Source: Desulfuromonadaceae bacterium (lineage in GTDB: Bacteria > Desulfobacterota > Desulfuromonadia > Geobacterales > Pseudopelobacteraceae). Taken from it: 64,000 nt of DNA. Position numbers and translations under genes: made by a program. This document shows positions 55,695-63,422 of this stretch, in pieces (positions within the stretch are counted from its first letter, which is position 1; each line of letters opens with the position of its first letter). Below the pieces are notes generated by a model that was given only the letters and a program-made list of their open reading frames with translations, was not told where the DNA came from and did not search any database. The stretch spans positions 1-64,000 of the forward strand of contig JAQUIG010000004.1 of NCBI GenBank assembly GCA_028683435.1, in the 5' to 3' direction.

Positions 55695-57020
55695 TTAGTC
55701 CCTGATCGGCCAGCCGGTTTCGAAGCCCGCTGGAAAGAAGTTCTCTTTCGTACGGTTATAATAGCCGAACTGCAGGCGTGGGAACTCTTTCTTCAGGCGC
55801 TGCAGCAGCCGGTACATGCCGATTCCCTTCCCCTGCAGTCCCATTTCGCGGTTGTAATAATCCGGATCGATAGACAGATTGCGCATCTGGATCATATCTA
55901 TATTGGTGTCCGCGATAAATTTCACCAGGGCCTCAACCTCCTCCGGAGCGTCTGTTACGCCCGGGGATACCAGATAGTTGATCGAGGTGAAGCGTCCCTC
56001 CTGTTTGGATATGTTTACAGATTGGACAACGTCACCAAAACAATACCCCCTGGGGCGGTAGTAGCGGTTGTAGGTATCTTCGCGGACGGAATTCATAGAG
56101 AAACGGAACGAATCCATCCCGGCGTCGCAGAGCAGCTGCACCCGTGCAGGGATCGAACCGTTCGAGTTGAAGTTGACCGTGCCGCGCGAGCTCCCTTTTT
56201 TCATGCGCCTGGTCGCGTCGGCAATCGTGTCGGCCTGCAGAATCGGATCTCCCTCACATCCCTGGCCGTACGATACGATCGCCTGGTCGGCCTGTTCCAG
56301 GTGGGGGAGGGCGAGCTCGCACAGTTCCTCCGGGGTTGGGACGAAGTTGATTCGCTCCTGATTGGAGGGGCAGCATTCAGACGCCTGCAGACTTATGCAC
56401 CCCAGACAGGCCGAGTTACAGACCGGTGAGGTCGGCAGCGGCGCTTCCCAGCGGCGATAAAACAGGTTCTTGGCGGCAAAACAGTGATAATCTAGGGCGC
56501 AGCGCGACAGCTGCTCCAGAAGGCGGTTATCCGGCATCTGCGCGAGCATCTCCCGGACCAGTGGGTCGAGAGTCCGGTCGTCGTAGTTAACAGGATTCCA
56601 GGTGCTGTTGCTGTCAACCTTGGTGGCGGCGACTACGAAACAGTCGCGATCCTGGTCCCATCCTACAGCAGTATATGACCAGAGCGGCAGCAGCTCGGTT
56701 TTATGGGAATAGTCGCAGGCGGGGAGCAGGGTGCGCAGATAGCCGGGGGCCATGAAGGCCGAAACAGCCTGGATACGCTGACTCCGTTTCCCCTCCCGCA
56801 GGGTGTCAACCGTGATGAAGGACTTCTTCCGCTGATCCCAGGCGATGGGTGGCATGGACGGCATGGTGAAGAGTTTGCTGTCCTCGGGGAGCGGTATCAG
56901 TTCAACGTCCTCCGGCAGGGTCGGCACATTGCCGTTCATTCCGGCCATGCAGAGATCCGGGTGATCGAAGATGTTTCCTTTATGATCGGCATACAGCATT
57001 TTAGGCAGGCGTCGCGACAC
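55695..57020 (-). CDS. Radical SAM protein of unknown function
   Basis: The 441-aa protein has the radical SAM [4Fe-4S] motif CNSACLGC at about residues 201-208, preceded by an unusually long N-terminal region (about 200 residues) with WDQDRDCF and YHCFAAKNLFYRRWE. The barrel follows with VSYGQGCEGDP, NFNSNGSIP and RFSMNSVREDTYNRYYRP. The substrate cannot be told; the VRED...YYRP region recalls SPASM-free, AstB/QueE-unrelated families. GTG 57018-57020 is chosen because CAGGAG lies 8 nt upstream; a TTG start at 57056 is less likely. It is divergent from the deacetylase. Confidence 0.85.
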   Translation of the reverse strand: MSRRLPKMLYADHKGNIFDHPDLCMAGMNGNVPTLPEDVELIPLPEDSKLFTMPSMPPIAWDQRKKSFITVDTLREGKRSQRIQAVSAFMAPGYLRTLLPACDYSHKTELLPLWSYTAVGWDQDRDCFVVAATKVDSNSTWNPVNYDDRTLDPLVREMLAQMPDNRLLEQLSRCALDYHCFAAKNLFYRRWEAPLPTSPVCNSACLGCISLQASECCPSNQERINFVPTPEELCELALPHLEQADQAIVSYGQGCEGDPILQADTIADATRRMKKGSSRGTVNFNSNGSIPARVQLLCDAGMDSFRFSMNSVREDTYNRYYRPRGYCFGDVVQSVNISKQEGRFTSINYLVSPGVTDAPEEVEALVKFIADTNIDMIQMRNLSIDPDYYNREMGLQGKGIGMYRLLQRLKKEFPRLQFGYYNRTKENFFPAGFETGWPIRD

Positions 57021-57192
57021 GGTGGTACTCCTGATACAGTTATGATTGATATTCAAGGTTCAGAGACATGACAGACTACCGCTATAATTTTTCATGTCAA
57101 GCCTGGAATGTTTCTGATTGCATCCAGACACAATATAGCAGATGAATGGGGAACAACAGGTCCAAATTAACACGCGTGAGGAATTATTTTAC

Positions 57193-57987
57193 ATGATCAG
57201 ATTCATCGCGGTACTCCTTGTTATACTTATTACAGCTGCTTCACCCGGTTTGGCAGCATCTCTGCCGCCATCGGTAGAAAGCCTGAAACAGCTCAATACA
57301 GACCGCTATTCCGGCGTTGTCCCAAGGCAATGGGGTGAAAAGGTTTCGGGCGTTCGCAGCAGACTGGATACGGAGGATAAGGTCATCGCCCTGACGCTTG
57401 ATGCCTGCGGCAGTGCCAGGGGGAAGGGGGTTGATTCCAGGCTGCTGGAGTTTCTCATTGCCGAGCAGATTCCGGCCACGCTCTTTATCAACGCCCGCTG
57501 GATCGATGCCAACCCTGAGTTGTCCAGGCGACTCGCCGCCAGTCCTCTTTTTGAAATCGGCAATCACGGGAGCTGGCACAAACCCGCTTCGGTCACCGGT
57601 CGCTCAGCTTATGGAATCAACGGGACAAAAAATATTGGCGAACTGGTGGAAGAGATAGAGCTGAACGCCCGCAAGATTGAAGCGATTAGCGGGATCAGGC
57701 CAAAGCTGTATCGTTCGGGCACCGCATATTACGATGAGGTCGCGGTGCAGATAGCACATGATCTCGGGCATGATGCCGCCGGCTATTCACTGTTGGGTGA
57801 TGCCGGGGCGACCTGGAGCGCTCTCCAGGTCAAAACGGCGCTTCTGAAGGCTCTGCCGGGCGATATCGCCCTGCTGCATATGAACCACCCCGAAGCGGGG
57901 ACAGGGGCGGGTATCATGGCGGCTGTGCCCGAGTTACAGCGTCGCGGCTTCCGCTTTGTCAGGATGTCGGATTATCCGCTGAAATAG
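57193..57987 (+). CDS. Exported polysaccharide deacetylase (NodB-like)
   Basis: The 264-aa protein has a signal peptide (about residues 1-21, ASPGLAA) and a NodB domain: the first motif TLDACG with the metal/base Asp, FEIGNHGSWH (His pair), a RSGTAYYDE segment and a final LLHMNHPEAG. It should remove acetyl groups from a cell-wall or exported polysaccharide. An earlier in-frame ATG at 57142 would disrupt the signal peptide. AGGAATT lies before ATG 57193. Confidence 0.88.
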   Translation: MIRFIAVLLVILITAASPGLAASLPPSVESLKQLNTDRYSGVVPRQWGEKVSGVRSRLDTEDKVIALTLDACGSARGKGVDSRLLEFLIAEQIPATLFINARWIDANPELSRRLAASPLFEIGNHGSWHKPASVTGRSAYGINGTKNIGELVEEIELNARKIEAISGIRPKLYRSGTAYYDEVAVQIAHDLGHDAAGYSLLGDAGATWSALQVKTALLKALPGDIALLHMNHPEAGTGAGIMAAVPELQRRGFRFVRMSDYPLK

Positions 57988-58191
57988 ATTCACTCTGCAG
58001 TTAGATACGAAAAAAAGTCCCGCTGTGCGGCGGCATACAGGTCCGTACCTGGAATGACAGAGGCTACCCGTTAAGCGTTTCGGTGAATCTGTCAAATCGC
58101 CAGTTCCACCAGCCAAACCTCATTGAAAAAACAGCCTCGATACTCACTGAAACCGGCCTGACGCCGTGCCAGCTGGAGTTCGATGCCAACT

Positions 58192-58677
58192 TCAACCGCG
58201 GCGCGCCGCCTCGATTGCAGCGATGTCGATCTTTTTCATCTCCATCATCGCATCGAAAGCACGCTTGGCGGCGGCGGGGTCGGGATCGGTTATCGCTTTG
58301 ATCAGAGCGATTGGCGTAATCTGCCAGGACAAGCCCCATTTGTCCTTGCACCAGCCGCATGCACTTTCTTCGCCACCGTTGTCGACGATTGCATTCCAGT
58401 AGCGATCGGTTTCGGCCTGGTCAGCGGTAGCAACCTGAAATGAGAATGCTTCGCTGTGCCTGAACTCGGGTCCGCCATTGAGCCCGAGGCAGGGAATTCC
58501 CATCACCGTAAACTCAACCGTCAACACATCTCCTTTTTTCCCGGACGGAAAGTCCCCCGGCGCGAGGTATACCGCGCCAACGGATGAATCGGGAAAGGTC
58601 TTGGCATAAAATCGCGCCGCGTCCTCGGCGGCACCATCGAACCAAAGGCAAATCGTATTCTTTGCTTGCTTATTCAT
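58192..58677 (-). CDS. VOC-family protein (PhnB / 3-dmu-9_3-mt type)
   Basis: The 161-aa protein matches the PhnB-like glyoxalase/bleomycin-resistance superfamily: ICLWFDGAAEDAARFYAKTFPDSSVG, FTVMGIPCLGLNGGPEFRHSEAFSFQV, and CGWCKDKWGLSWQITPIAL near the end. Function is uncertain despite the common database name. It ends 205 bp before the convergent deacetylase gene; an AT-rich gap without features lies between. Confidence 0.88.
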   Translation of the reverse strand: MNKQAKNTICLWFDGAAEDAARFYAKTFPDSSVGAVYLAPGDFPSGKKGDVLTVEFTVMGIPCLGLNGGPEFRHSEAFSFQVATADQAETDRYWNAIVDNGGEESACGWCKDKWGLSWQITPIALIKAITDPDPAAAKRAFDAMMEMKKIDIAAIEAARRG

Positions 58678-58762
58678 GTTAACCCTCCTGGTCTATGGAC
58701 GTGTTGCTGCTTCATAGTAACTCGCGATAACGGGGCCGCCGTTCACATCCGGATACTTGCGG

Positions 58763-59170
58763 TCAATCGGGTAGCCTGACCACTAGCTCCATTTCAACTT
58801 GCAGATCAGGGCTTGCCAGGGCCTGCACGCCAACACCCGTAACGCAGGGCTGAGCACCATCAAATGTGGCTAGAAATGGGGGCATGACCTCTTCAAGTCG
58901 TTCCGAGGTGAGGTTGACCACATAGATGCGTGCTATCACAATGTCCTGAGCAGAAGCCCCAATCGCAGACAGTGCGGCCTTTGCATTGGCCGAGACGAGT
59001 TTCATTTGTTCGGACAGGCTTCCTGGGACCGCTCCTCCGTCCGGTCGCCACGCTACTTGCCCGGATATGTAGGCCATACGGCCGGGCTTGACTATCGTTA
59101 TCTGGGAGTATCCCATCTCGCTGGCATTGGGCAGCGTCGAGGGGTTCAGGCGTGCGAGTGAATCTGTCAT
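58763..59170 (-). CDS. RidA-family protein
   Basis: The 135-aa protein has the RidA/YjgF pattern (VKPGRMAYISGQVAWRPDGGAVPG, AALSAIGASAQDIVIARIYVVNL, PCVTGVGVQALASPDLQVEMELVV). Classical RidA proteins hydrolyse reactive enamines/imines from PLP enzymes; the usual catalytic Arg lies in a different position here (no IVEIEAIA), so it may be a divergent subfamily. AAAGGAG precedes its ATG. Confidence 0.88.
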   Translation of the reverse strand: MTDSLARLNPSTLPNASEMGYSQITIVKPGRMAYISGQVAWRPDGGAVPGSLSEQMKLVSANAKAALSAIGASAQDIVIARIYVVNLTSERLEEVMPPFLATFDGAQPCVTGVGVQALASPDLQVEMELVVRLPD

Positions 59171-59376
59171 GTGATCTCCTTTTATGTCGTAACGGTTGTG
59201 AGCAGAGCGGGTTCACCGCTGCTGCGCTTGGTTGAGCATTCATGCCGCTTTAAGTGGGGTTTTGAATTTTCGAGGCTCGTCTCACTACATGCTCTATTAG
59301 CGGCGTTTCCCTGTGCCCGGACCACCACCGCCAGAGATTGTCTTTATGCTTGGATCTTTTAGACTAGGAGAGGATG
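59171..59376. other. Intergenic, upstream of RidA
   Basis: About 200 bp upstream of the RidA gene. No promoter-like hexamers at standard spacing and no gene were seen. It leads into the repeat element at 59377. Confidence 0.4.
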
Positions 59377-59474
59377 GAAAAACCGGGACAGATCTATTTG
59401 ATTCTAATGACCATCTTTTTTAGACCTACCTAATCCCGCTGCATCAAAATAGATCTGTCCCGCATTTCTGTGTC
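59377..59474 (-). repeat. RAYT-associated repeat, copy 1 (no gene)
   Basis: The element is bounded by a perfect 15-bp inverted repeat, GGGACAGATCTATTT at 59385-59399 and its complement at 59447-59461, separated by 47 bp. The right flank (CGCATTTCTG) is duplicated. It is about 96 bp of near-identical sequence shared with the copy next to the transposase gene, minus a 14-bp insert in the latter. Confidence 0.85.
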
Positions 59475-59586
59475 CCGCATTTCTGCCGGTGTCAATGGCT
59501 GATCCCTTCGGGGTCTTTCTGTTCGGTACCACGCTTGCGAAGTCGCTCGATGCTTGAGCCGCCGCGACCAATTCTCTGCTCTGGGC

Positions 59587-59973
59587 TTAACTTTTCACCT
59601 TCTCGATCATATGGTTGATGACAAGGTTATGCTCACGCTGAGGGCTGAACATGATGATCTCCGCATCTGCGGCGACCTTTACATTGTGCCCGGGTGGCCA
59701 GTAAAACAGGTCATTTGCATTGACCGTCTCCTGTGCTCCATCCGCGTCAGTCGTGGTGAGTTGGCCGCGCAAGACGAAGCCCCAGTGGGGGCACTGACAC
59801 AAATCGCCTTCCAGTCCCTGGAACAGTGGAGTGGTATCGACGCCCGCCGAGAGACTGAAGTACTCGCAGCTGATTTTGCCTAATCCAGTTGCATCGCCGA
59901 ACTCCGTTCGCTGACGGATCACTGCACCCGGGATCTCCATCTTGACGTCCACGTCCTCTTTGGCTATCCGCAT
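59587..59973 (-). CDS. Cupin-domain protein
   Basis: The 128-aa protein is a single small cupin. CPHWGFVLRGQLTTTDADG is the first motif with a His but no clear second His/Glu of the usual set, and DLFYWPPGHNVKVAADAEIIMFSP the second. The substrate is unknown. It lies between the two repeat copies, in the same orientation as the transposase, and could have moved with them. Confidence 0.75.
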   Translation of the reverse strand: MRIAKEDVDVKMEIPGAVIRQRTEFGDATGLGKISCEYFSLSAGVDTTPLFQGLEGDLCQCPHWGFVLRGQLTTTDADGAQETVNANDLFYWPPGHNVKVAADAEIIMFSPQREHNLVINHMIEKVKS

Positions 59974-60165
59974 ATTCGTTCCTCCTATGTGATAATGGAT
60001 GCTTTATTTTTGTGGTCTGTCTATCGCCGCATCCGTTTCAAGGAATAGGCACCCCACTCGTTGTTGACCGGTTCACGCGCGCGCCTGAACCGGTGATCTA
60101 CCCACAATGGATATTTAGTTTGTAAACATGATAAGAAAAAGGGACAGATCTCTTTGATTCTAAAA

Positions 60166-60275
60166 GAAAAACCGGGACAGATCTATTTGATTCTAATGAC
60201 CATCTTTTTTAGACCTACCTAATCCCGCTGCATCAACCGTTCATAGTTATAAATAGATCTGTCCCGCATTTCTGT
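60166..60275 (-). repeat. RAYT-associated repeat, copy 2 (overlaps the transposase 3' end)
   Basis: The same 15-bp inverted repeat lies at 60174-60188 and 60251-60265, with a 62-bp interior that carries 14 bp more than copy 1. The right arm encodes the last residues (RNAGQIY) of the RAYT protein, whose stop lies at 60247-60249. Another partial left arm (GGGACAGATCTCTTTGATTCTA) occurs at 60141-60162. Confidence 0.85.
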
Positions 60276-60933
60276 AATGAGGTGATTTACCGTCCAGGTG
60301 CTGCTCCTGAATAGCTGCAACAAATTCCGGAGTGCCGAGCATGGTTGAAGCCACCATCTGCAGTAACGGACTTTCATGCTCTTTTCCAATCATCTCTTCG
60401 ACAAACTGACTATATTTATTTTGAGCAGCTGGCTCTGATTTGTCAAAATATCCCAGAATGAATTTCGTTGTCAGCCAATCCGGTGTCTTTTTCTTACCGG
60501 CATACTCCTGAAAACTCGACCACTTGTAAACGCCCGGTTCGCTGACAATGCTGATTCTGACCGGGTTAAGATGGATATAGCGGGAAAGCTCCAGTGCGTA
60601 TTCATCGGCTTCTACCAATATTCCTTTGTAACGACCCTGGAAAAGATGTCCGGATCTCTTACGTTTTGTGTTGAAGTAGTTTGTGTATGCGCCGTTTATA
60701 TGCTGCATTATCTGGGAGAGGTTACCTGAAGGGGTCTCTACGAGCAGGTGATAATGGTTGCTCATCAGGCACCAGACATGAATAACCGCGCCATAACGTT
60801 TTACTGCCGATTCCAGGTAGGAGAGGAACTTTTCCCTGTCTTTTTCACTTTTGAAAATCTCCTTCCGTTCGTTGCCTCTCGCTGTAACATGGTAATAGGC
60901 GTCAGGGTATTCGATCCTTAACTGTCTTGCCAT
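60247..60933 (-). CDS. REP-associated tyrosine transposase (RAYT, Y1_Tnp family)
   Basis: The 228-aa protein has the HUH/Y1 pattern: ARQLRIEYPDAYYHVTARGNERKEIF, the HxH in MSNHYHLLVET, the catalytic Tyr region HINGAYTNYFN, and RSGHLFQGRYKGILVE, RYIHLNPVR and YKWSSFQEY. RAYTs mobilise REP sequences. A helical C-terminal extension runs into the repeat arm. The gene is intact, so the transposase could be active on the neighbouring copies. Confidence 0.93.
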   Translation of the reverse strand: MARQLRIEYPDAYYHVTARGNERKEIFKSEKDREKFLSYLESAVKRYGAVIHVWCLMSNHYHLLVETPSGNLSQIMQHINGAYTNYFNTKRKRSGHLFQGRYKGILVEADEYALELSRYIHLNPVRISIVSEPGVYKWSSFQEYAGKKKTPDWLTTKFILGYFDKSEPAAQNKYSQFVEEMIGKEHESPLLQMVASTMLGTPEFVAAIQEQHLDGKSPHYRNAGQIYL

Positions 60934-61170
60934 GGCAATTCTCCCTTTAAAGCTGATGTTGGTAATTCAAGATTATCAGCTAAAGGGATTCTGTCAAATG
61001 TGTAGCCCTGACACCGTTATGTGTTCTTTCAATTAAGTTCAACTGTTTTTATCCGGACTTTCAATTGAAGTCGGGCTATCACGCCAATACGCCTTAAAAC
61101 CGGGATGATAAAATTTCGCAGACTATAAATGGTATTTACTTAAAATACCACAATGCTGTCGGCGCTTAAT
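60934..61170. other. Intergenic, upstream of the RAYT gene
   Basis: About 240 bp with AT-rich stretches. No gene, and no third repeat copy, is seen. Confidence 0.4.
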
Positions 61171-61201
61171 AAAAAAAGGCGGGGAAAATTCCCCGCCCTT
61201 C
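61171..61201 (-). terminator. Rho-independent terminator
   Basis: On the minus strand GGCGGGGAA pairs with TTCCCCGCC and is followed by seven T. It sits 25 bp after the nitrite-reductase remnant and would end transcription coming from it. Confidence 0.85.
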
Positions 61202-61225
61202 GTGGTGCTTCTGCGTCATTCCAAC

Positions 61226-61543
61226 TTATTTCTTCACTTCGTCCTTTTTAACGACAGCCATGGCATCATTCAGGATCTTGACCCCCGCCTTGGAGGCGGC
61301 AATCGAGCTGGTCAGGCTTTCACGAGCCAGATCCGGCTTGTGGAAACCGTCGGAGTTTTCGGCGGTCCAGTATTCCCAGAGGATATGAGCTTCTTCATGC
61401 TTTTCACGTGCCTGAAGCAGGACGGTGCGCACCCGCCTTCTGACCGCCTTCGGAGTGACCTGTTCAATGCTGCCATTGTCATCATGGGTGGAAGCGGCGG
61501 GAAAAATAACCGCAGATGTTTTGTATGAATTATCTATTAGCAT
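61226..61543 (-). pseudogene. C-terminal remnant of cytochrome c nitrite reductase (NrfA-like)
   Basis: The 105-codon frame has no ribosome-binding site at its ATG. From about residue 42 it resembles the end of Nrf[41 protein letters not shown], where the ENSxGFHxP pattern is the NrfA C-terminal hallmark. All heme-binding CxxCH motifs and the catalytic lysine motif of a full-length NrfA (about 450-500 aa) are missing. The terminator after it looks like the former operon end. Identification is from recall of the family, not a search. Confidence 0.65.
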
Positions 61544-61627
61544 TTAACAAGCTAATAAAATTGATGTAAGTCAATTTTTAACCGTATATATGCCTTTGCA
61601 TGTCTGCAGCCACTTTGCGCTTGACCT

Positions 61628-61646
61628 TTTAACAGAGAATGTTAAA
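61628..61646 (+). promoter_or_regulatory. Inverted repeat upstream of bcp
   Basis: TTTAACA and TGTTAAA form a perfect 7-bp inverted repeat separated by GAGAA, 42 bp before bcp and just after a TTGACC. A dimeric redox or metal regulator could bind here; identity unknown. Confidence 0.4.
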
Positions 61647-61688
61647 GTGGACTCAAGCAGTCTTGTTTAACCATGAGGAGGAACGGCC

Positions 61689-62150
61689 ATGTCACTAGAA
61701 GGAAAAAAAGCTCCCGATTTTTCGCTGGAGGGGAGCGACGGCACTCGGCATACATTGGAACAGTACGCTGGAAGTACGGTGGTGCTCTATTTCTACCCGA
61801 AGGACAACACGCCGGGTTGTACCAAGGAGGCGTGCGGTTTTCGCGATAACTACAAGGAACTGACCGAGAAGGGGATTGTCATTCTGGGGGTCAGCAAGGA
61901 CAGCCTCGCTGCGCACAGCAAATTCATAACCAACTACACTCTTCCGTTTGTATTGCTGAGCGACCCCGATTCCTCGATGATGCAGGCCTACGAGGCTTTT
62001 GGAGAGAAGGTGATGTGCGGAAAGAAATCGCTCGGTACGATACGCTCGACGGTGATTATCGGGCCTGATGGCATAGTAAAAAACCAGTGGTCAAAAGTTG
62101 CCAAAGCCGAGCAGCACCCGGATCAGGTGCTGGAATATCTGCGGGGCTGA
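61689..62150 (+). CDS. bcp: Thiol peroxidase Bcp (peroxiredoxin Q)
   Basis: Bcp reduces hydroperoxides with thioredoxin. The 153-aa protein has the peroxidatic Cys in NTPGCTKEACGFRDNY, with the second Cys five residues later in the typical Bcp arrangement, and LPFVLLSDPDSSMMQAYEAFG. AGGAGG lies 8 nt before the ATG. It is 49 bp before the yceI-like gene. Confidence 0.96.
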   Translation: MSLEGKKAPDFSLEGSDGTRHTLEQYAGSTVVLYFYPKDNTPGCTKEACGFRDNYKELTEKGIVILGVSKDSLAAHSKFITNYTLPFVLLSDPDSSMMQAYEAFGEKVMCGKKSLGTIRSTVIIGPDGIVKNQWSKVAKAEQHPDQVLEYLRG

Positions 62151-62199
62151 GCCTCGCAGAACTAACTCTGATAATAGACGAGGAAAAAAGGAGGATGTT

Positions 62200-62787
62200 A
62201 TGAAGCGCTTATTTGCTCTTGTTTTGTCGGTTGCTCTGCTGGTGCCGCTTAATGTTCTGGCGGCCACATATACCCTTGATCCGGATCATACAACCATCGG
62301 TTTCAAGGTAAAACACCTTATGATAGCTAATGTCAAAGGTTCCTTTGAGAAGTTCAAGGGAACGGTAACCATTGATGAAAAAGATATCACCAAGTCAAAG
62401 GTACACGTCACTGTTGAGACGACTTCAATCAACACCAATATCGGCAAGCGTGATGAACATCTCCGTAGCGGAGACTTTTTCGATGTTGCCAAATATCCAG
62501 TCATGACTTTCGATTCAACCAAAGTGGAACGGGCGGGAGCGGACAAGTTGAAAGTAACCGGCAACCTGACTATCAAAGGGGTTACGAAACAGGTGGTTCT
62601 GGCTGTAGACGGCCCGAGCGGAGAGATAAAAAGTCCTCAGGGAGTCGCGAAGCGCGGCGCCTCTGCAGTAGCAACGATCAACCGTCAGGATTTCGGGGTC
62701 AGCTGGAATAAGAAGCTTGACGCCGGAGGTGTTCTGGTTGGCGATGAGGTTCAGATTTTTATTGATGCGGAACTCGACAGACAATAA
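62200..62787 (+). CDS. YceI-family periplasmic protein
   Basis: The 195-aa protein has a signal peptide (about residues 1-22, LNVLAA) and the YceI barrel: YTLDPDHTTIGFKVKHL, GSFEKFKGTVTIDEKD, NTNIGKRDEHLRSGDFFDVAKYPVMTFDSTKVE and RGASAVATINRQDFGVSW. YceI proteins bind polyisoprenoids. AAAGGAGG precedes the ATG. Probably one unit with bcp. Confidence 0.93.
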   Translation: MKRLFALVLSVALLVPLNVLAATYTLDPDHTTIGFKVKHLMIANVKGSFEKFKGTVTIDEKDITKSKVHVTVETTSINTNIGKRDEHLRSGDFFDVAKYPVMTFDSTKVERAGADKLKVTGNLTIKGVTKQVVLAVDGPSGEIKSPQGVAKRGASAVATINRQDFGVSWNKKLDAGGVLVGDEVQIFIDAELDRQ

Positions 62788-62880
62788 ACAGTCTGCAGTG
62801 CTATTTCCATTTACGTCATGCCTTCGGCTCATTGACCTGCCGGCATGTTGTATATTTAAAACTACGGAGGATAACAGAAT

Positions 62881-63333
62881 ATGAAATTTGTCACACTGGA
62901 TGAAGTTGTTAAGTTTGCTATTGAGCGAGAAGACACAGCCTACAGGCTCTACAAGCGGGCAGCGGAACTCTCCACAGGCCTCGCGGCAAAAAAAATGTTT
63001 GAAGAGCTGGCTCAGGAAGAAGCAGCGCATAAGGATGTTTTCGTCAAAATCGACGCAGATAAGGCAGAGAACCACAAGCTGTGTACCCTCCCGGAATCCA
63101 GCATCGCCAAATATCTGGCTGATGTCCCTTTTAGAGCCGACCTGACCTATAGCGAAATTCTGGCCTACGCCCTCAAAACCGAGGAAAATGCCTACCAGCT
63201 ATACAAGACTGCAGCCGGCATGACCGAAGACCCAAAACTCCAAAAAGTATTGATGAATTTTGCCGACGTCGAGCTTGGTCACCGCCGCAGGATCGAAGCT
63301 GTTTATGAAGAACGGGTGCTGACGGAGGGGTGA
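62881..63333 (+). CDS. Ferritin-like (rubrerythrin-type) diiron protein
   Basis: The 150-aa four-helix protein has two repeats of the diiron ligands: EREDTAYRLYKRAAE with EELAQEEAAHKDVF in the first half and TEENAYQLYKTAAG with FADVELGHRRRIE in the second (E...ExxH pattern). There is no rubredoxin domain, so it resembles the erythrin-type group that detoxifies peroxide or stores iron. GGAGG lies 10 nt before the ATG. Confidence 0.9.
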   Translation: MKFVTLDEVVKFAIEREDTAYRLYKRAAELSTGLAAKKMFEELAQEEAAHKDVFVKIDADKAENHKLCTLPESSIAKYLADVPFRADLTYSEILAYALKTEENAYQLYKTAAGMTEDPKLQKVLMNFADVELGHRRRIEAVYEERVLTEG

Positions 63334-63351
63334 GAGCCCATTTAGTGTCAT

Positions 63352-63400
63352 GGATGAAGAGAAAAGGCTTGCCAAAACGGCAAGCCTTTTCTCTTCATCC
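63352..63400. terminator. Bidirectional terminator with a 22-bp perfect stem
   Basis: The arms 63352-63373 and 63379-63400 are exact inverted complements around an AAAAC loop, containing AAAAGGC/GCCTTTT. It separates the ferritin-like gene from the convergent histidine kinase gene. Confidence 0.88.
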
Positions 63401-63422
63401 TCTTCCCGTATCACCACCATCA

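Noticed and set aside
59377..60275. CRISPR-like repeats
   Set aside because: Only two copies, with inverted ends and a transposase gene, not regularly spaced short repeats.
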